Below are positions 24,180 to 33,723 of a stretch of 64,000 nucleotides of DNA, in pieces (the stretch's first letter is position 1; each line of letters begins with the position of its first letter). The notes beneath the pieces were generated by a model. That model was given only the letters and a program-made list of their open reading frames with translations, had not been told where the DNA came from and did no database searches. Origin of the DNA: JAIBJN01 sp963811635 (lineage in GTDB: Bacteria > Actinomycetota > Thermoleophilia > Gaiellales > Gaiellaceae); NCBI GenBank assembly GCA_963811635.1, contig CAWESB010000008.1:62001-126000 (forward strand), in the 5' to 3' direction. Position numbers and translations under genes: made by a program.

Positions 24180-24964
24180 GGGACGACCTCACACCCGGCA
24201 ACCCGTTCCCCGACCTGCGACTGCCCGACACAGGCGGCCGCGAGCGCGCGCTGAGCGAGCTCGCGCCCGGCCAGCCTCTGATCCTCGCGTTCGTGCGCGG
24301 CTGGTGGTGCCCGAAGGAGCAGGTGCGCCTGCGCAACCTCGTCGACCTCCAGGACGAGATCCAGCGCGAGTTCGGCCGAATCGCCGCCGTCACCGTGGAC
24401 GAGCCGTACGTCAACGGCGCCTTCCGCGCGGGCCTCGGCGGCCACTTCCCCTTCCTCTCGGACGTCGACCGCGCGGTCGCGAACGAGCTCGACCTGCTGG
24501 AGCTCACGGACGAGACGCACCGGCCGTTCCTCCCCTTCACCTTCCTGCTCGACTCACTGCTCGTCATCAGGAGGATCTGGTGCGGGTTCTGGTACTGGGG
24601 GAACCCGACGCCGGACGAGCTCCGGCTCGGCCTGCGCGAGATCGTCGCCGCGGAGCAGCCCAGTTACGACCCGCAGGCGGTGTGGAACGCTGGGGGCGCG
24701 GCCGCGGACGCCGGCATCGACGCGTCCGTCGTGTGGATCCGCGAGGACTCGCAGGGCAACGAGCTCTGGCGCGGGGCGCACGAGGGCATGACCCCCGAGG
24801 TCGGCGCCGAGCTCGGCCGCTCGTCGGTGGACGGCCGTCCGTGGATCGTCCGACGGGTCGAGGAGGCGGACGGGCGCACGGCGATTCACGTCAGCAAGGA
24901 GGGTGCGACCGGCGATCCACGGCTCGTCGGCCACGGCATCACCGCCGGCCCACGCGTGCCGTAG
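24176..24964 (+). CDS. Peroxiredoxin/AhpC-TSA-like protein with C-terminal extension
   Basis: A 262-residue protein. Residues 1-165 are a thioredoxin-fold redoxin domain: TPGNPFPDLRLPDTGGRERA, FVRGWWCPKEQ with the candidate peroxidatic Cys near residue 45, and FPFLSDVDRAVANELDLLE. The usual PxxxT/SxxC context is altered (RGWWCPKEQ) and no resolving CxxC partner is seen. About 95 extra C-terminal residues (WNAGGAAADAGIDASVVWIR) form an unrecognised module. AAGGAGG precedes the ATG. Antioxidant function is likely but the altered active site warrants caution. Confidence 0.75.
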   Translation: MRDDLTPGNPFPDLRLPDTGGRERALSELAPGQPLILAFVRGWWCPKEQVRLRNLVDLQDEIQREFGRIAAVTVDEPYVNGAFRAGLGGHFPFLSDVDRAVANELDLLELTDETHRPFLPFTFLLDSLLVIRRIWCGFWYWGNPTPDELRLGLREIVAAEQPSYDPQAVWNAGGAAADAGIDASVVWIREDSQGNELWRGAHEGMTPEVGAELGRSSVDGRPWIVRRVEEADGRTAIHVSKEGATGDPRLVGHGITAGPRVP

Positions 24965-24974
24965 AGTCGCGCGC

Positions 24975-25577
24975 GTGTCCAGCCAGACCGCTCCGCTCGG
25001 GCGCCCGGGCCTCGCAGTCTGGCTCCGCTCGCTCGGCGGCTGCCTCGCGGCCGGGCTGATCGTCGGGATCGTCGTCGCCGGCTTCGGCTCGCGGCTCGTC
25101 ATGCGGCTCCTCGCCGTGGCGGACCCCGACGCCGAGGGCGTCATCACGGAGAACGGCAACCGGGTAGGCGAGATCACGCTCGCCGGGACAGCGGCGCTCG
25201 TCGGCTTCACCGGGATCTTCTCTGGCGTCGCGGCGGGGCTGATCGTCTTCGGCGTTCGGCGCTGGCTGCCGGCGCGGCTCATCTGGCGCGGCCTGGCGCT
25301 CTCGGTCGTCCTGCTCGCCTTGCTCGGCGGGCTCGTCCTCGACCCCGACAACTTCGACTTTCGCTTCCTCGAGCCGGCCGGCCTCGCCGTCGCGCTCTTC
25401 GGCGCCCTCTTCTTCGCGGCCGGGTATGCACTCGCGCCGCTCGCCCACCGGCTCGCCCCCGACGTCCCGCGCTTCCTCTTCCGGCGGGACGTGACGATCG
25501 CCGGCGGCACGGCCATCGCCGTCGCGGTCGGCTTCGGGCTCGTCCAGGTCGCCGAGGCGATCCTCGAGCTCGTCTGA
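24975..25577 (+). CDS. Hypothetical membrane protein, about five transmembrane helices
   Basis: A 200-residue integral membrane protein: TM segments near residues 18-40, 65-90, 100-120, 130-152 and 172-195 (for example GCLAAGLIVGIVVAGFGSRL and ALFGALFFAAGYALAPLAH). A short motif SRLVMRLLAVADPDAEGVITE after TM1 resembles a recurrent segment in actinobacterial membrane proteins of unknown role. GTG 24975 was chosen; it starts 10 nt after the previous stop, so it belongs to the same run of genes. Confidence 0.7.
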   Translation: MSSQTAPLGRPGLAVWLRSLGGCLAAGLIVGIVVAGFGSRLVMRLLAVADPDAEGVITENGNRVGEITLAGTAALVGFTGIFSGVAAGLIVFGVRRWLPARLIWRGLALSVVLLALLGGLVLDPDNFDFRFLEPAGLAVALFGALFFAAGYALAPLAHRLAPDVPRFLFRRDVTIAGGTAIAVAVGFGLVQVAEAILELV

Positions 25578-25631
25578 CCGCCCGCCGCGTGTCCCGGCCC
25601 GGGCGTGCGGTGTACTTGTAGGGGATACGCG

Positions 25632-26939
25632 ATGACTTACGACCGCCGCGACCTGCTCGTTCGGACGGGCCTCCTCGTCGGCGCCGGCGCGCTCGCGGCG
25701 GCCGGGTGCCGCTCCGACGACGAGGCTCGCACCGCGGGAGCGGCCAAGGGGCTCGACACGTGGGAGGGCGTCCAGGCGAGCTTCGAGCTCGACCGCGAGC
25801 GCGCCCAGCTCTCGACCTTCCTCCTCGCCCCGCACCCGGAGCCCGTGCGGGAGGCGATCGAGGGGCACCGGCGCCGGCTCGACGCCGACGCCGCCGTGAC
25901 GATCCAGGACGACGAGGAGCGGCTCGAGGCGGAGGCGCTCCAGGGCGCCGCCGGCTACCTTGGCGTCGCCCCGGAGGAGATCGCCCTCACCGGCTCGACG
26001 ACGATGGGCCTCGGCCTGCTCTATGCGACCCTCGCGCTGGCACCCGGGGAGGAGATCGTCACGACCGAGCACGACTTCTTCTCCACGCACGAGGCCCTGC
26101 GCCTCCGCGCCGACGCGACCGGCGCCGCCGTGCGCCGCGTTCGCCTCTACGACGAGCCGGCGACCGCCTCCGTCGACGGGGTCGTGGCGGCGATCCGGGA
26201 CGCGGTCACGCCGCGGACGCGGGCGGTCGCGCTCACGTGGGTGCACTCGAGCACGGGCGTCAAGCTGCCGGTGCGCGCGATCGCGGACGCGCTGGCCGAG
26301 CGCGACGTCGAGCTCGGCAAGCGCAAGACGGTGCTCTGCGTCGACGCCGTGCACGCCTTCGGGGTCGAGCCGGAGCCGCTCTCCGAGCTGGACTGCGACT
26401 TCCTCGTCTCCGGCTGCCACAAGTGGCTCTTCGGGCCGCGCGGGACGGGCATCGTCTGGGGCCGCCCCGAGGCCTGGGCGGAGACGAGCCCGACGATCCC
26501 GTCCTTCACCGACCGCGAGAGCTTCGGCGCGTGGCTCCAGGGGCGGGAAGCGACCGCGGCGACGACCGCGGGCGCGTTCACGCCGGGCGGCTACCAGGCC
26601 TTTGAGCACCGCTGGGCGCTCGCGGCCGCCTTCGCGTTCCGCCACGAGATCGGCAGGGAACGCGCCGCCGAGCGCACCCGAGCGCTCGCGCTCAGGCTCA
26701 AGGACGGGCTCGGCCGGATCCCGGGAGTGGTCGTCCAGACGCCTGCGGCGCCGGAGCTCTCCTCGGGGCTCGTCTGCTGTGAGGCGCACATGCCCCCTGA
26801 CGAGCTCGTCCACCGGCTGCGGGAGGAGCACGGCGTCGTCGCGAGCATGACCCCCTACGCCACGAGCTACCTCCGGTTCGGCCCGAGCATCGCCAACTCC
26901 GAGGCGGAGGTCGACCGCGCCGTGGAGGCCGTGCGGGAG

Positions 26940-26954
<15 letters not shown>
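25632..26954 (+). CDS. Class V aminotransferase with Tat signal and lipobox
   Basis: A 440-residue PLP-dependent fold-type I enzyme like isopenicillin-N epimerase/cysteine desulfurase: the PLP aspartate lies in CVDAVHAFGVEPEPL and the Schiff-base lysine in SGCHKWLFGPRGTG; ALTGSTTMGLGLLYATLAL is the cofactor phosphate region. The N-terminus is a twin-arginine signal (DRRDLLVRTGLLVGAG) ending in LAAAGC, a lipobox. So this PLP enzyme appears to be folded in the cytoplasm, exported by Tat and lipid-anchored outside, which is unusual. Reaction and substrate unknown. Its 3' end overlaps the convergent amidohydrolase by 15 nt. Confidence 0.85.
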
Positions 26955-28209
<1,255 letters not shown>

Positions 28210-28211
<2 letters not shown>

Positions 28212-28338
28212 GGGACGCGGCTCCAGGCCACTGAAGCGCTGGCGGAACGACCGCACGCGCAAGAAGAAGGAACGCGAGAAGCGGCACGCGGCGGAGGTGG
28301 GCGCGGCGCGCGGCAAGACGAAACCGGCCGCCAAGTGA
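28210..28338 (+). CDS. Small highly basic protein (42 residues)
   Basis: ATG 28210 to TGA 28338 encodes a 42-residue protein with more than 40% Lys/Arg, beginning MGRGSRPLKRWRNDRTRKKK. I recognise this as a small conserved actinobacterial type found beside housekeeping genes; its function is unknown, though nucleic acid or ribosome binding would suit the charge. The stop overlaps the following VOC gene by 4 nt (GTGA), supporting that it is real. Its start codon overlaps the divergent amidohydrolase start. Confidence 0.75.
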
Positions 28339-28724
28339 GCCTCGTCACCGCGATCCACCTCTACGTCACCGACCTCGACCGTTCGATCGACTGGTACACG
28401 CGGCTTCTCGGCCGCGGGCCGGCCGCTGCCTACGACGAGGGCGAGAACGCCCACAGTGCCTTCTTCGTCCTCGAGGGCCAGACGTTCCTCGTGCTCACAT
28501 GGGACCCGGAGCGCGGCCGCGAGATCGGCGGATCGGCGCGGCTCGAGCTCGCGGGCGACGACATCCCGGCCGAGATGACGCGGCTCGACCGGCAGGGAAT
28601 CTCGGGCGGGCGCGTGACGCGGACGCGCTTCGGCACGGAGGTCTACGACCTGGCCGACCCGGACGGGCACCTCGTCCGTATCGGGCCGGCGTGGACGCTC
28701 CACGCCATCGAGGGCGCGGTCTAG
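28335..28724 (+). CDS. VOC superfamily (glyoxalase/dioxygenase-like) protein
   Basis: A 129-residue single VOC module: TAIHLYVTDLDRSIDWYTRLLG at the N-terminus and the closing VYDLADPDGHLVRIGPAW. His, Glu and Asp positions typical of metal binding are partly present. VOC proteins include glyoxalases, ring-cleaving dioxygenases and antibiotic-binding proteins, and no subgroup is evident. GTG 28335 overlaps the stop of the small basic gene; its own stop overlaps the convergent DUF192 gene by 4 nt. Confidence 0.82.
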   Translation: MSLVTAIHLYVTDLDRSIDWYTRLLGRGPAAAYDEGENAHSAFFVLEGQTFLVLTWDPERGREIGGSARLELAGDDIPAEMTRLDRQGISGGRVTRTRFGTEVYDLADPDGHLVRIGPAWTLHAIEGAV

Positions 28725-29077
28725 GCTGCCGTCGCCGGCCTGACGACCACGGCGTCGCCGGGCCGGAGCCCGACCCGCTCGCACTCGCCGGCCGGAAGCT
28801 CGATCACGGCCTTCGCGCCCTTGCAGCCGGCGAGCCGCCACGGGCGCAGGTTCTCGGCGACCCGGAGCACGCGGCTCTCGCGATCGAGGAAGACCGCGTC
28901 GATCGCGAAGCGCATGAACCACATGTGAATGGACGACGCGGGGCGAAGGAGAATCCCTTCGCCCCGCTCGAGCCCGGCGCGCCCGAGGAGCCCTCGGGCC
29001 CGGGTGAGCGGCGTCTCGGCGAGGAGACACCGCTCACAAACCAGGCTGCCGTCGTGTTGTTCGAGCTTGACCAGCAC
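28721..29077 (-). CDS. DUF192 family protein
   Basis: A 118-residue DUF192 protein: ARGLLGRAGLERGEGILL, SSIHMWFMRFAIDAVFLD (the family signature HMxFMxFxID) and VLRVAENLRPWRLAGCKGA. The family is widespread, often near pilus or secretion genes, and its biochemical role is unsettled. Here it lies downstream of, and on the same strand as, the M15-type protein and next to the Tad cluster. No signal peptide is seen, unlike many DUF192 members; Cys14 and Cys17 (CERC) near the N-terminus could bind metal. Confidence 0.85.
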   Translation of the reverse strand: MLVKLEQHDGSLVCERCLLAETPLTRARGLLGRAGLERGEGILLRPASSIHMWFMRFAIDAVFLDRESRVLRVAENLRPWRLAGCKGAKAVIELPAGECERVGLRPGDAVVVRPATAA

Positions 29078-29085
29078 GTGAGTCT

Positions 29086-30591
29086 CTAGAACCCCACGTG
29101 GATATGGTCGTCGTGATCTGCCAGCGGGAAGGACGGTCCGCCCAAGCCGAGCAGTGAGATGACCTGCTTCGGCTGGAGCTCGGCGGGGAGGAGCAGGATG
29201 TTCTTCACTGCGTGCTCCGTGAGCCCGCCCGGCTCCTGGTGGCCGTAGATGGACGTGTCCTCGAGCGCGGCCACGTCGACGGCCAGGCCGTAGACGTGCG
29301 CCGAGATGACGCCCGGGCGCGAGTAGAGGCGATGACCGCTGATGAGGCTGGACACGGTCACCTGCTTGTGGGTCTCCGCCAGGTAGCGGAGCAGCACGAG
29401 CACGCGGACGTCGACCCGGCCGAGCGCCACGTCGAGGCGGCCGCCCTGGTAGACGGACATGCGCTTGTCGCGCAGGACCATCCGCTGGAGCCGGCCCTTC
29501 GAGGCCTCGAAGCCGTCGACGAGGGAGCGTAGGCCGACCGCACGGTTGTAGTTGCGGAGGGCGAACGCCTCGTCGGCGAAGCTTCGGCCGCCGTAGGCGC
29601 GCAGCGCCTTCAGCGGGCGCTGGCGGGCATGGAGGCCGGACAGCTGCCGGGCGGTGCTCCGCACGGGGCCGAGGCTCATGGAGCTGCTGTCGAACCCGCG
29701 GGCGCGGAGAACGCCCAGCACCAGCGCCCAGTCGACCTTCGCGAGGGTGGCCTCACGGACGAGGTCGCGGGCGAAGGCCGCCTTCAGGCGCTTGGCCGGG
29801 GGGGTCGGGTCGGGCAGCGGGCGGTGCAGCCAGATGGTCGAGAAGAACCCGTCGGCGTCGGCCTCGGGATCGAGGTGCGCCGGGCTGCGGGTCTGCTTGT
29901 CGATGACCGGCAGGCTGCCCGGAGCGGGCGAGCCGTTGCCGGGGCCGTCGCCCACGCCGGGAGCGGGCGGCTGCGGCGTCTCGGGCGAGTCGCCGTCGTC
30001 GCCGGCCTCGTCCGGCAGGGGCGGAGGCGGCTGAGTCTCGCCGTCGCCGGGATTCTCGCTCCCGTCGCCGGGCTGCTCGCCGCCGGCCGGACCATCGCCG
30101 GGATCGGCAGGAGTCTCGCCCTCACCAGGGCTCTCCTCGCCGTCGCCGGGCTGCTCCTCGCCGCCTGCGGGCTGCTCGCCCTCGGACGGCTCCTCGCCGC
30201 CTTCGGCAGGCTGGTCGGAGGGCTGCTCGCCCTCCTCGCCCGACTGCTCCTCGCCCGGGGCCGGCTCCTCGCTCGGAGCCTCCTCGGTCGAAGTCAGCTC
30301 GGTGGTCGTTTCGCCGCCCTCGAGCGCGCCGGCCACGACGTCGCCGGCACCGGCCGAGAAGGCGGCACCGCCGAAGAACAGCGTGGCGAAGGCGAGACTC
30401 GTGGCGAGGCGGCGCTTGCTCCAGGTCGCGCGCGGGCGTGCGACCGGTGCGGTCGGGCCCGACTGTTGCGGGCTCGAGTCCGTCTCCGTGGTCTCCAGCT
30501 CGTTGCGACCGAGCGCCCAGAGCGTCCAGCCGGCGAGCGTGAACAGAACGAGCGACGTGACGAACCGCCGCGGCTTCTTCTTATGTGGCAT
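29086..30591 (-). CDS. Membrane-anchored M15-type peptidase-like protein with long acidic linker
   Basis: A 501-residue protein. Two hydrophobic segments near the N-terminus (FVTSLVLFTLAGWTLWALG and SLAFATLFFGGAAFSAGAG) anchor it. Residues ~90-230 are a Glu/Gly/Pro/Asp-rich linker. The C-terminal ~250 residues end in the zinc-site pattern of M15 peptidases and relatives: SAHVYGLAVDV and DDHIHVGF (HxH). That suggests a cell-wall DD-peptidase-like or peptidoglycan-binding role. ATG 30591 (MPHKKKPRRF) was preferred to ATG 30672, whose extension looks random. It is divergent from the pilus operon and may open the wall for it (inference). Confidence 0.7.
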   Translation of the reverse strand: MPHKKKPRRFVTSLVLFTLAGWTLWALGRNELETTETDSSPQQSGPTAPVARPRATWSKRRLATSLAFATLFFGGAAFSAGAGDVVAGALEGGETTTELTSTEEAPSEEPAPGEEQSGEEGEQPSDQPAEGGEEPSEGEQPAGGEEQPGDGEESPGEGETPADPGDGPAGGEQPGDGSENPGDGETQPPPPLPDEAGDDGDSPETPQPPAPGVGDGPGNGSPAPGSLPVIDKQTRSPAHLDPEADADGFFSTIWLHRPLPDPTPPAKRLKAAFARDLVREATLAKVDWALVLGVLRARGFDSSSMSLGPVRSTARQLSGLHARQRPLKALRAYGGRSFADEAFALRNYNRAVGLRSLVDGFEASKGRLQRMVLRDKRMSVYQGGRLDVALGRVDVRVLVLLRYLAETHKQVTVSSLISGHRLYSRPGVISAHVYGLAVDVAALEDTSIYGHQEPGGLTEHAVKNILLLPAELQPKQVISLLGLGGPSFPLADHDDHIHVGF

Positions 30592-30999
30592 CAGCCTGGT
30601 GCTCCCGTTGTAAGTCGGGCGCCGAGGCCGCCACTTCGGCGCGGAACGTCCTTCTTCAGATCCGATCCGCAACCGCTCTGCGGACTCCTTGGACTATCGG
30701 GTGAGGTCGGGAAACCGATCTTCCCCCGAACGGGTCATATGCCCTCGAAGCCCCCCTCCGGGGGATTCTCGGACGGCGCTGACTGCCCGATGGTGCGGGG
30801 CAGATTGAGCCAAACGGCGGAGCGGTCACGCCGGGCAGCTCGAGGAGACTCGGGAACTCTTTCCATCAACGTGACCACGCTCACCGCCCGATCGATCAGC
30901 CGCTCATGGCACACCGTTGTGCCTGCCTCGCGCTCGGCTCGTTCGACGTTCAGCGCACCGGCGTGCGTGCCTGGAGTAGGGAAGGGAGGTGAATCGAGA
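30592..30999. other. Intergenic region upstream of the Flp pilin gene
   Basis: A 408-nt gap between the divergent M15-type gene and the pilin gene, long enough for both promoters and activator sites. A short hairpin, C5 (30752-30756) TCC G5 (30760-30764), is present. GGGAGGTGA at 30984-30992 is the pilin ribosome-binding site. No convincing -35/-10 pair, riboswitch or small gene was found; extra reading frames through here are extensions of neighbouring-strand artefacts. Confidence 0.5.
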
Positions 31000-31158
31000 A
31001 TGTTCAAGTCCCTCGTTGCCCTGAAGCGCGAGGACGGCCAGACCATGGCGGAGTACGGCGTGGTCCTCGCCGTCATCACGCTCGCCATCGTCGTCGCCCT
31101 CGCCGCCCTCTCGGGCGCCATCGGCGATGCGATCAACGGTGTCGCCGGAATCCTCTAA
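31000..31158 (+). CDS. flp: Flp/Fap-type pilin subunit
   Basis: A 52-residue class IVb (Flp) prepilin. The processing site is REDG-QTMAEYG: cleavage after Gly leaves Gln+1 with Glu+5-Tyr+6, the diagnostic Flp motif, followed by the hydrophobic stretch VVLAVITLAIVVALAAL that packs in the filament. It needs a TadV/CpaA-type prepilin peptidase, which is not in this window. First gene of the Tad cluster, with a strong Shine-Dalgarno and an intergenic hairpin downstream, both consistent with a highly expressed major pilin. Confidence 0.93.
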   Translation: MFKSLVALKREDGQTMAEYGVVLAVITLAIVVALAALSGAIGDAINGVAGIL

Positions 31159-31179
31159 CGAGGACGAAGGTCAAGAGCA

Positions 31180-31219
31180 GGCGGGTCCTCTTTCGCGCTT
31201 CGCAAGAAAAGGGCCCGCC
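31180..31219 (+). terminator. Stem-loop between pilin and TadE genes
   Basis: GGCGGGTCC (31180-31188) pairs with GGGCCCGCC (31211-31219), 8 of 9 pairs, and inner CTTT/AAAG-type pairing can extend it. Located 21 nt after the pilin stop, it probably terminates most transcripts or stabilises the pilin mRNA, so that pilin exceeds the assembly proteins encoded downstream. Confidence 0.6.
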
Positions 31220-31243
31220 TCTCACCCAAAAAGGTCGTCCCAC

Positions 31244-31651
31244 ATGCTCACCAAATTTTTGCCGCACAGGATTTCCCAGAAGAGACAACAGGGTCAGACG
31301 CTGACCGAGTTCGCGATGGTCCTGCCGCTCCTGGCGCTGCTCCTGTTCGCGGTCATCCAGTTCGGGATCGTGTTCCACCAGTACGTGACGCTCACGGACG
31401 CGGTGCGCGCCGGCGGGCGACAGGGTGCGGTCAGCCGCGACGTGTCCAACCCGCAGGGAAGCGTTGTCAACCGTGTGCGCACGTCGGCGGCCGATCTCGA
31501 CCAGGCGAAGCTCGGCGTTACCGTCAGCTCCACCTGGGTCCAGGGATCCGACGTCCAGGTCGTCGCGACCTACCCCTACAACATCAGCCTCCTCGGCGTC
31601 GTCGTGAAGTCGGGGAACCTCCGAGCCCAGACGACGGAGCGCGTCGAATGA
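31244..31651 (+). CDS. tadE: TadE-like pseudopilin
   Basis: A 135-residue protein with a prepilin-like N-terminus QQG-QTLTEFAMVLP (Gly before the cleavage, Glu+5) and a hydrophobic helix LLALLLFAVIQFGIVFH, the TadE/TadG pattern, then a ~95-residue soluble domain (TLTDAVRAGGRQGAVSRDVS). It would be a minor pilin of the Tad pilus. ATG 31244 is used; the frame upstream lacks support. A separate TadF/TadG is not seen, so this may be the only minor pilin at the locus. Confidence 0.85.
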   Translation: MLTKFLPHRISQKRQQGQTLTEFAMVLPLLALLLFAVIQFGIVFHQYVTLTDAVRAGGRQGAVSRDVSNPQGSVVNRVRTSAADLDQAKLGVTVSSTWVQGSDVQVVATYPYNISLLGVVVKSGNLRAQTTERVE

Positions 31652-31755
31652 GCGGCCGACGCGCCTACGCCGTCTCCCTCCGCGAATGAGCGCTCAGCTC
31701 TTCGGCCGAGGAAGCCGATAAGGCACTCAATCCGAGACCAGAAAGACGTGGTGCA

Positions 31756-32535
31756 ATGACGTATCGACTCCGAAATCTCGGGCTCGCGCTCGCGCTCGCC
31801 GCCGTCGCGGTCCTGCTCGTCTTCTATTACGTCTCCCAAGAGCGGGGTCGGCTCCAGGAGGATCAGGAGCTCGTCCCGGTCTGGGTTGCGTCGAAGGACA
31901 TCCCCGTGGGCACGTCGGGCGCCGAGCTCGACGCCGGCGGGTTCCTGACGCAGTCCGAGGTCGAGCGCGGCCAGGTTTCCCCCGGCGCGCTCCTCGACCC
32001 GGCCGACGTCGCGACCAAGGTCGTCGTCAACCCGATCTACGAGGGCGAGCAGGTGAGCACGCTTCGCTTCAAGTCGGAGGAGCAGAAGGGCATCCGCGCC
32101 CAGCTCACCGGCACCCTCCGCGCGGTACAGGTCCCGGGCGACGAGCACCAGCTGCTGGCCGGGACGCTCATCGAGGGCGACCGGGTCGACGTCGTGGGCA
32201 CCTGGAACGTGCCCGAGTCCGCCACGAACCACGTCAGTCGCACGATTCTCCGCGACATCCTCGTCCTCGAGCCCGCGATCAAGGCGGACGTACAGACGAA
32301 GATCACGGAGGACGCCGACAAGGGCCTCTCCGTCAAGCTCGCCCTCACGGACGCGCAGGAGCACAAGCTCTTCTGGGTCGTCTCGAACGGTGTCTGGACG
32401 CTCACGCTGCGGGCGCCGACCGACGCGTCCGACAGTCCCGACGCCGCCGAGTCTTGGTGGACGCTCCTGACGGACGGTCTCAAGTCGCAGCAGCTCGAGG
32501 GACTGTGGAGTAAGGAGCTGATCGGCAATGAGTAG
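31756..32535 (+). CDS. cpaB: Flp pilus assembly protein CpaB/RcpC
   Basis: A 259-residue protein with an N-terminal anchor (LGLALALAAVAVLLVFYYV), a SAF domain (VPVWVASKDIPVGTSGAELD, about residues 40-110) and the CpaB/RcpC C-terminal domain (TLRAVQVPGDEHQLLAGTL then VDVVGTW). In Tad systems it sits at the periplasmic or cell-wall face and may touch peptidoglycan. Its stop overlaps the TadZ-like gene by 8 nt. Confidence 0.88.
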   Translation: MTYRLRNLGLALALAAVAVLLVFYYVSQERGRLQEDQELVPVWVASKDIPVGTSGAELDAGGFLTQSEVERGQVSPGALLDPADVATKVVVNPIYEGEQVSTLRFKSEEQKGIRAQLTGTLRAVQVPGDEHQLLAGTLIEGDRVDVVGTWNVPESATNHVSRTILRDILVLEPAIKADVQTKITEDADKGLSVKLALTDAQEHKLFWVVSNGVWTLTLRAPTDASDSPDAAESWWTLLTDGLKSQQLEGLWSKELIGNE

Positions 32536-33721
32536 CGATACGTCCATCTCCGTCCGCCAGAAGGCTCGGATCTTCGTCACGGGCTCGTGCGACGGCCTCG
32601 ACCAGCTGCGAGACGCTCTCGAGCGCCACGCCGAGATCGAGCTCGTGGGAACCAGCGTCGCCGTGGCCGAGTCGTCCGGCGTCCTCACCGGAGGCCACCT
32701 CGAGGTGGTGCTCCACGGGACGCGGAGCTCCACGCTCCCGGCCGATGAGATCGCGACGATCCGCGAGCACACCCGCGCTCCGATCATCCTGCTCGCCTCG
32801 GGCGAGGCCTCGGTCCTGCTCGAGGAGGCGCTGGAGGCAGACGTCTCGGACGTCCTGCTCCTGCCGCAGATGACCGAGAACGTCGTCTTTGCCATCCGCA
32901 AGGCCGGCCGGTCGGGCCTGCGGCCGACCCCGTCGGCGGCGCCGACCCGGCGCGGCCGCATCGTCACGGTGTTCTCGCCGAAGGGCGGAACGGGCAAGAC
33001 GGTCACGTCGACCAACCTCGCCGCGGCGTTCGCGAAGTTCGAGGGCAAGCGCACTCTGCTCCTCGACCTCGACCTGCAGTTCGGGGACGCGGCGATCATG
33101 CTCGGGCTCGAGCCCGAGAAGACCATCTACGACCTCGTCGTCGCCCCGGGCGAGCTCGACTCCGAGAAGCTCGCGGGCTACACGACCCGGCATCCGTCGG
33201 GCCTCGACATCCTCCCCGCCCCCGTGCGGCCGGAGGACGCCGAGCTCGTCACGGAGACCAAGCTGTCGCGCCTGCTGGAGGTGGCGCGCGAGTCGTACGA
33301 CGTCATCGTCGTCGACACGTCGCCCTTCTTCCACGGGCCCATGCTCGCCACCCTCGACCGGACGGATGAGCTGCTGCTCGTCTGCGGGCTCGACGTCCCG
33401 ACGTTGAAGAACGTCAGGCTCGCGCTGCAGACGCTCGAGCTGCTCGCCTTCCCGCAGAACCGCATCCGCGTCGTCCTCAACCGTGCCAACTCCAAGGTCG
33501 GGATGAAGCGGGCCGAGGTCGAGGGCGCCCTCGAGGTGAAGGTGCGCTTCGAGGTTCCCAGCGACCGCGCGGTGCCCATCGCCGTGAACCGCGGCAACCC
33601 GGCGGTCCTCGCCGAGTCCGGCGCGGACTTCTCGAAGGCGATCCGCGAGATGGCGAAGGGTCTCCAGCCGGCCGAGGCGGCCAAGGCGTCGCAGAAGCGC
33701 GGCCTCTTCAAGCGGAGCTGA
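32528..33721 (+). CDS. tadZ: TadZ/CpaE-like ParA-family ATPase
   Basis: A 397-residue pilus-positioning ATPase. Residues ~12-125 are an atypical receiver domain (ARIFVTGSCDGLDQLRDAL ... RAPIILLASGEA) in which a phosphorylatable Asp is not obvious. Residues ~140-370 are a MinD/ParA-like ATPase with the deviant Walker A KGGTGKTVTS at about 151-160, LLLDLDLQFGD and VIVVDTSPFFHG. TadZ-type proteins place the Tad machine at the pole or membrane. A basic C-terminus ends KRGLFKRS. It overlaps cpaB and precedes cpaF by 2 nt. Confidence 0.9.
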   Translation: MSSDTSISVRQKARIFVTGSCDGLDQLRDALERHAEIELVGTSVAVAESSGVLTGGHLEVVLHGTRSSTLPADEIATIREHTRAPIILLASGEASVLLEEALEADVSDVLLLPQMTENVVFAIRKAGRSGLRPTPSAAPTRRGRIVTVFSPKGGTGKTVTSTNLAAAFAKFEGKRTLLLDLDLQFGDAAIMLGLEPEKTIYDLVVAPGELDSEKLAGYTTRHPSGLDILPAPVRPEDAELVTETKLSRLLEVARESYDVIVVDTSPFFHGPMLATLDRTDELLLVCGLDVPTLKNVRLALQTLELLAFPQNRIRVVLNRANSKVGMKRAEVEGALEVKVRFEVPSDRAVPIAVNRGNPAVLAESGADFSKAIREMAKGLQPAEAAKASQKRGLFKRS

Positions 33722-33723
33722 CG

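Noticed and set aside
30660..30760. c-di-GMP (GEMM) riboswitch upstream of the pilin gene, suggested by GGGAAACCG
   Set aside because: The conserved GEMM cores and paired stems are missing; only a local resemblance.
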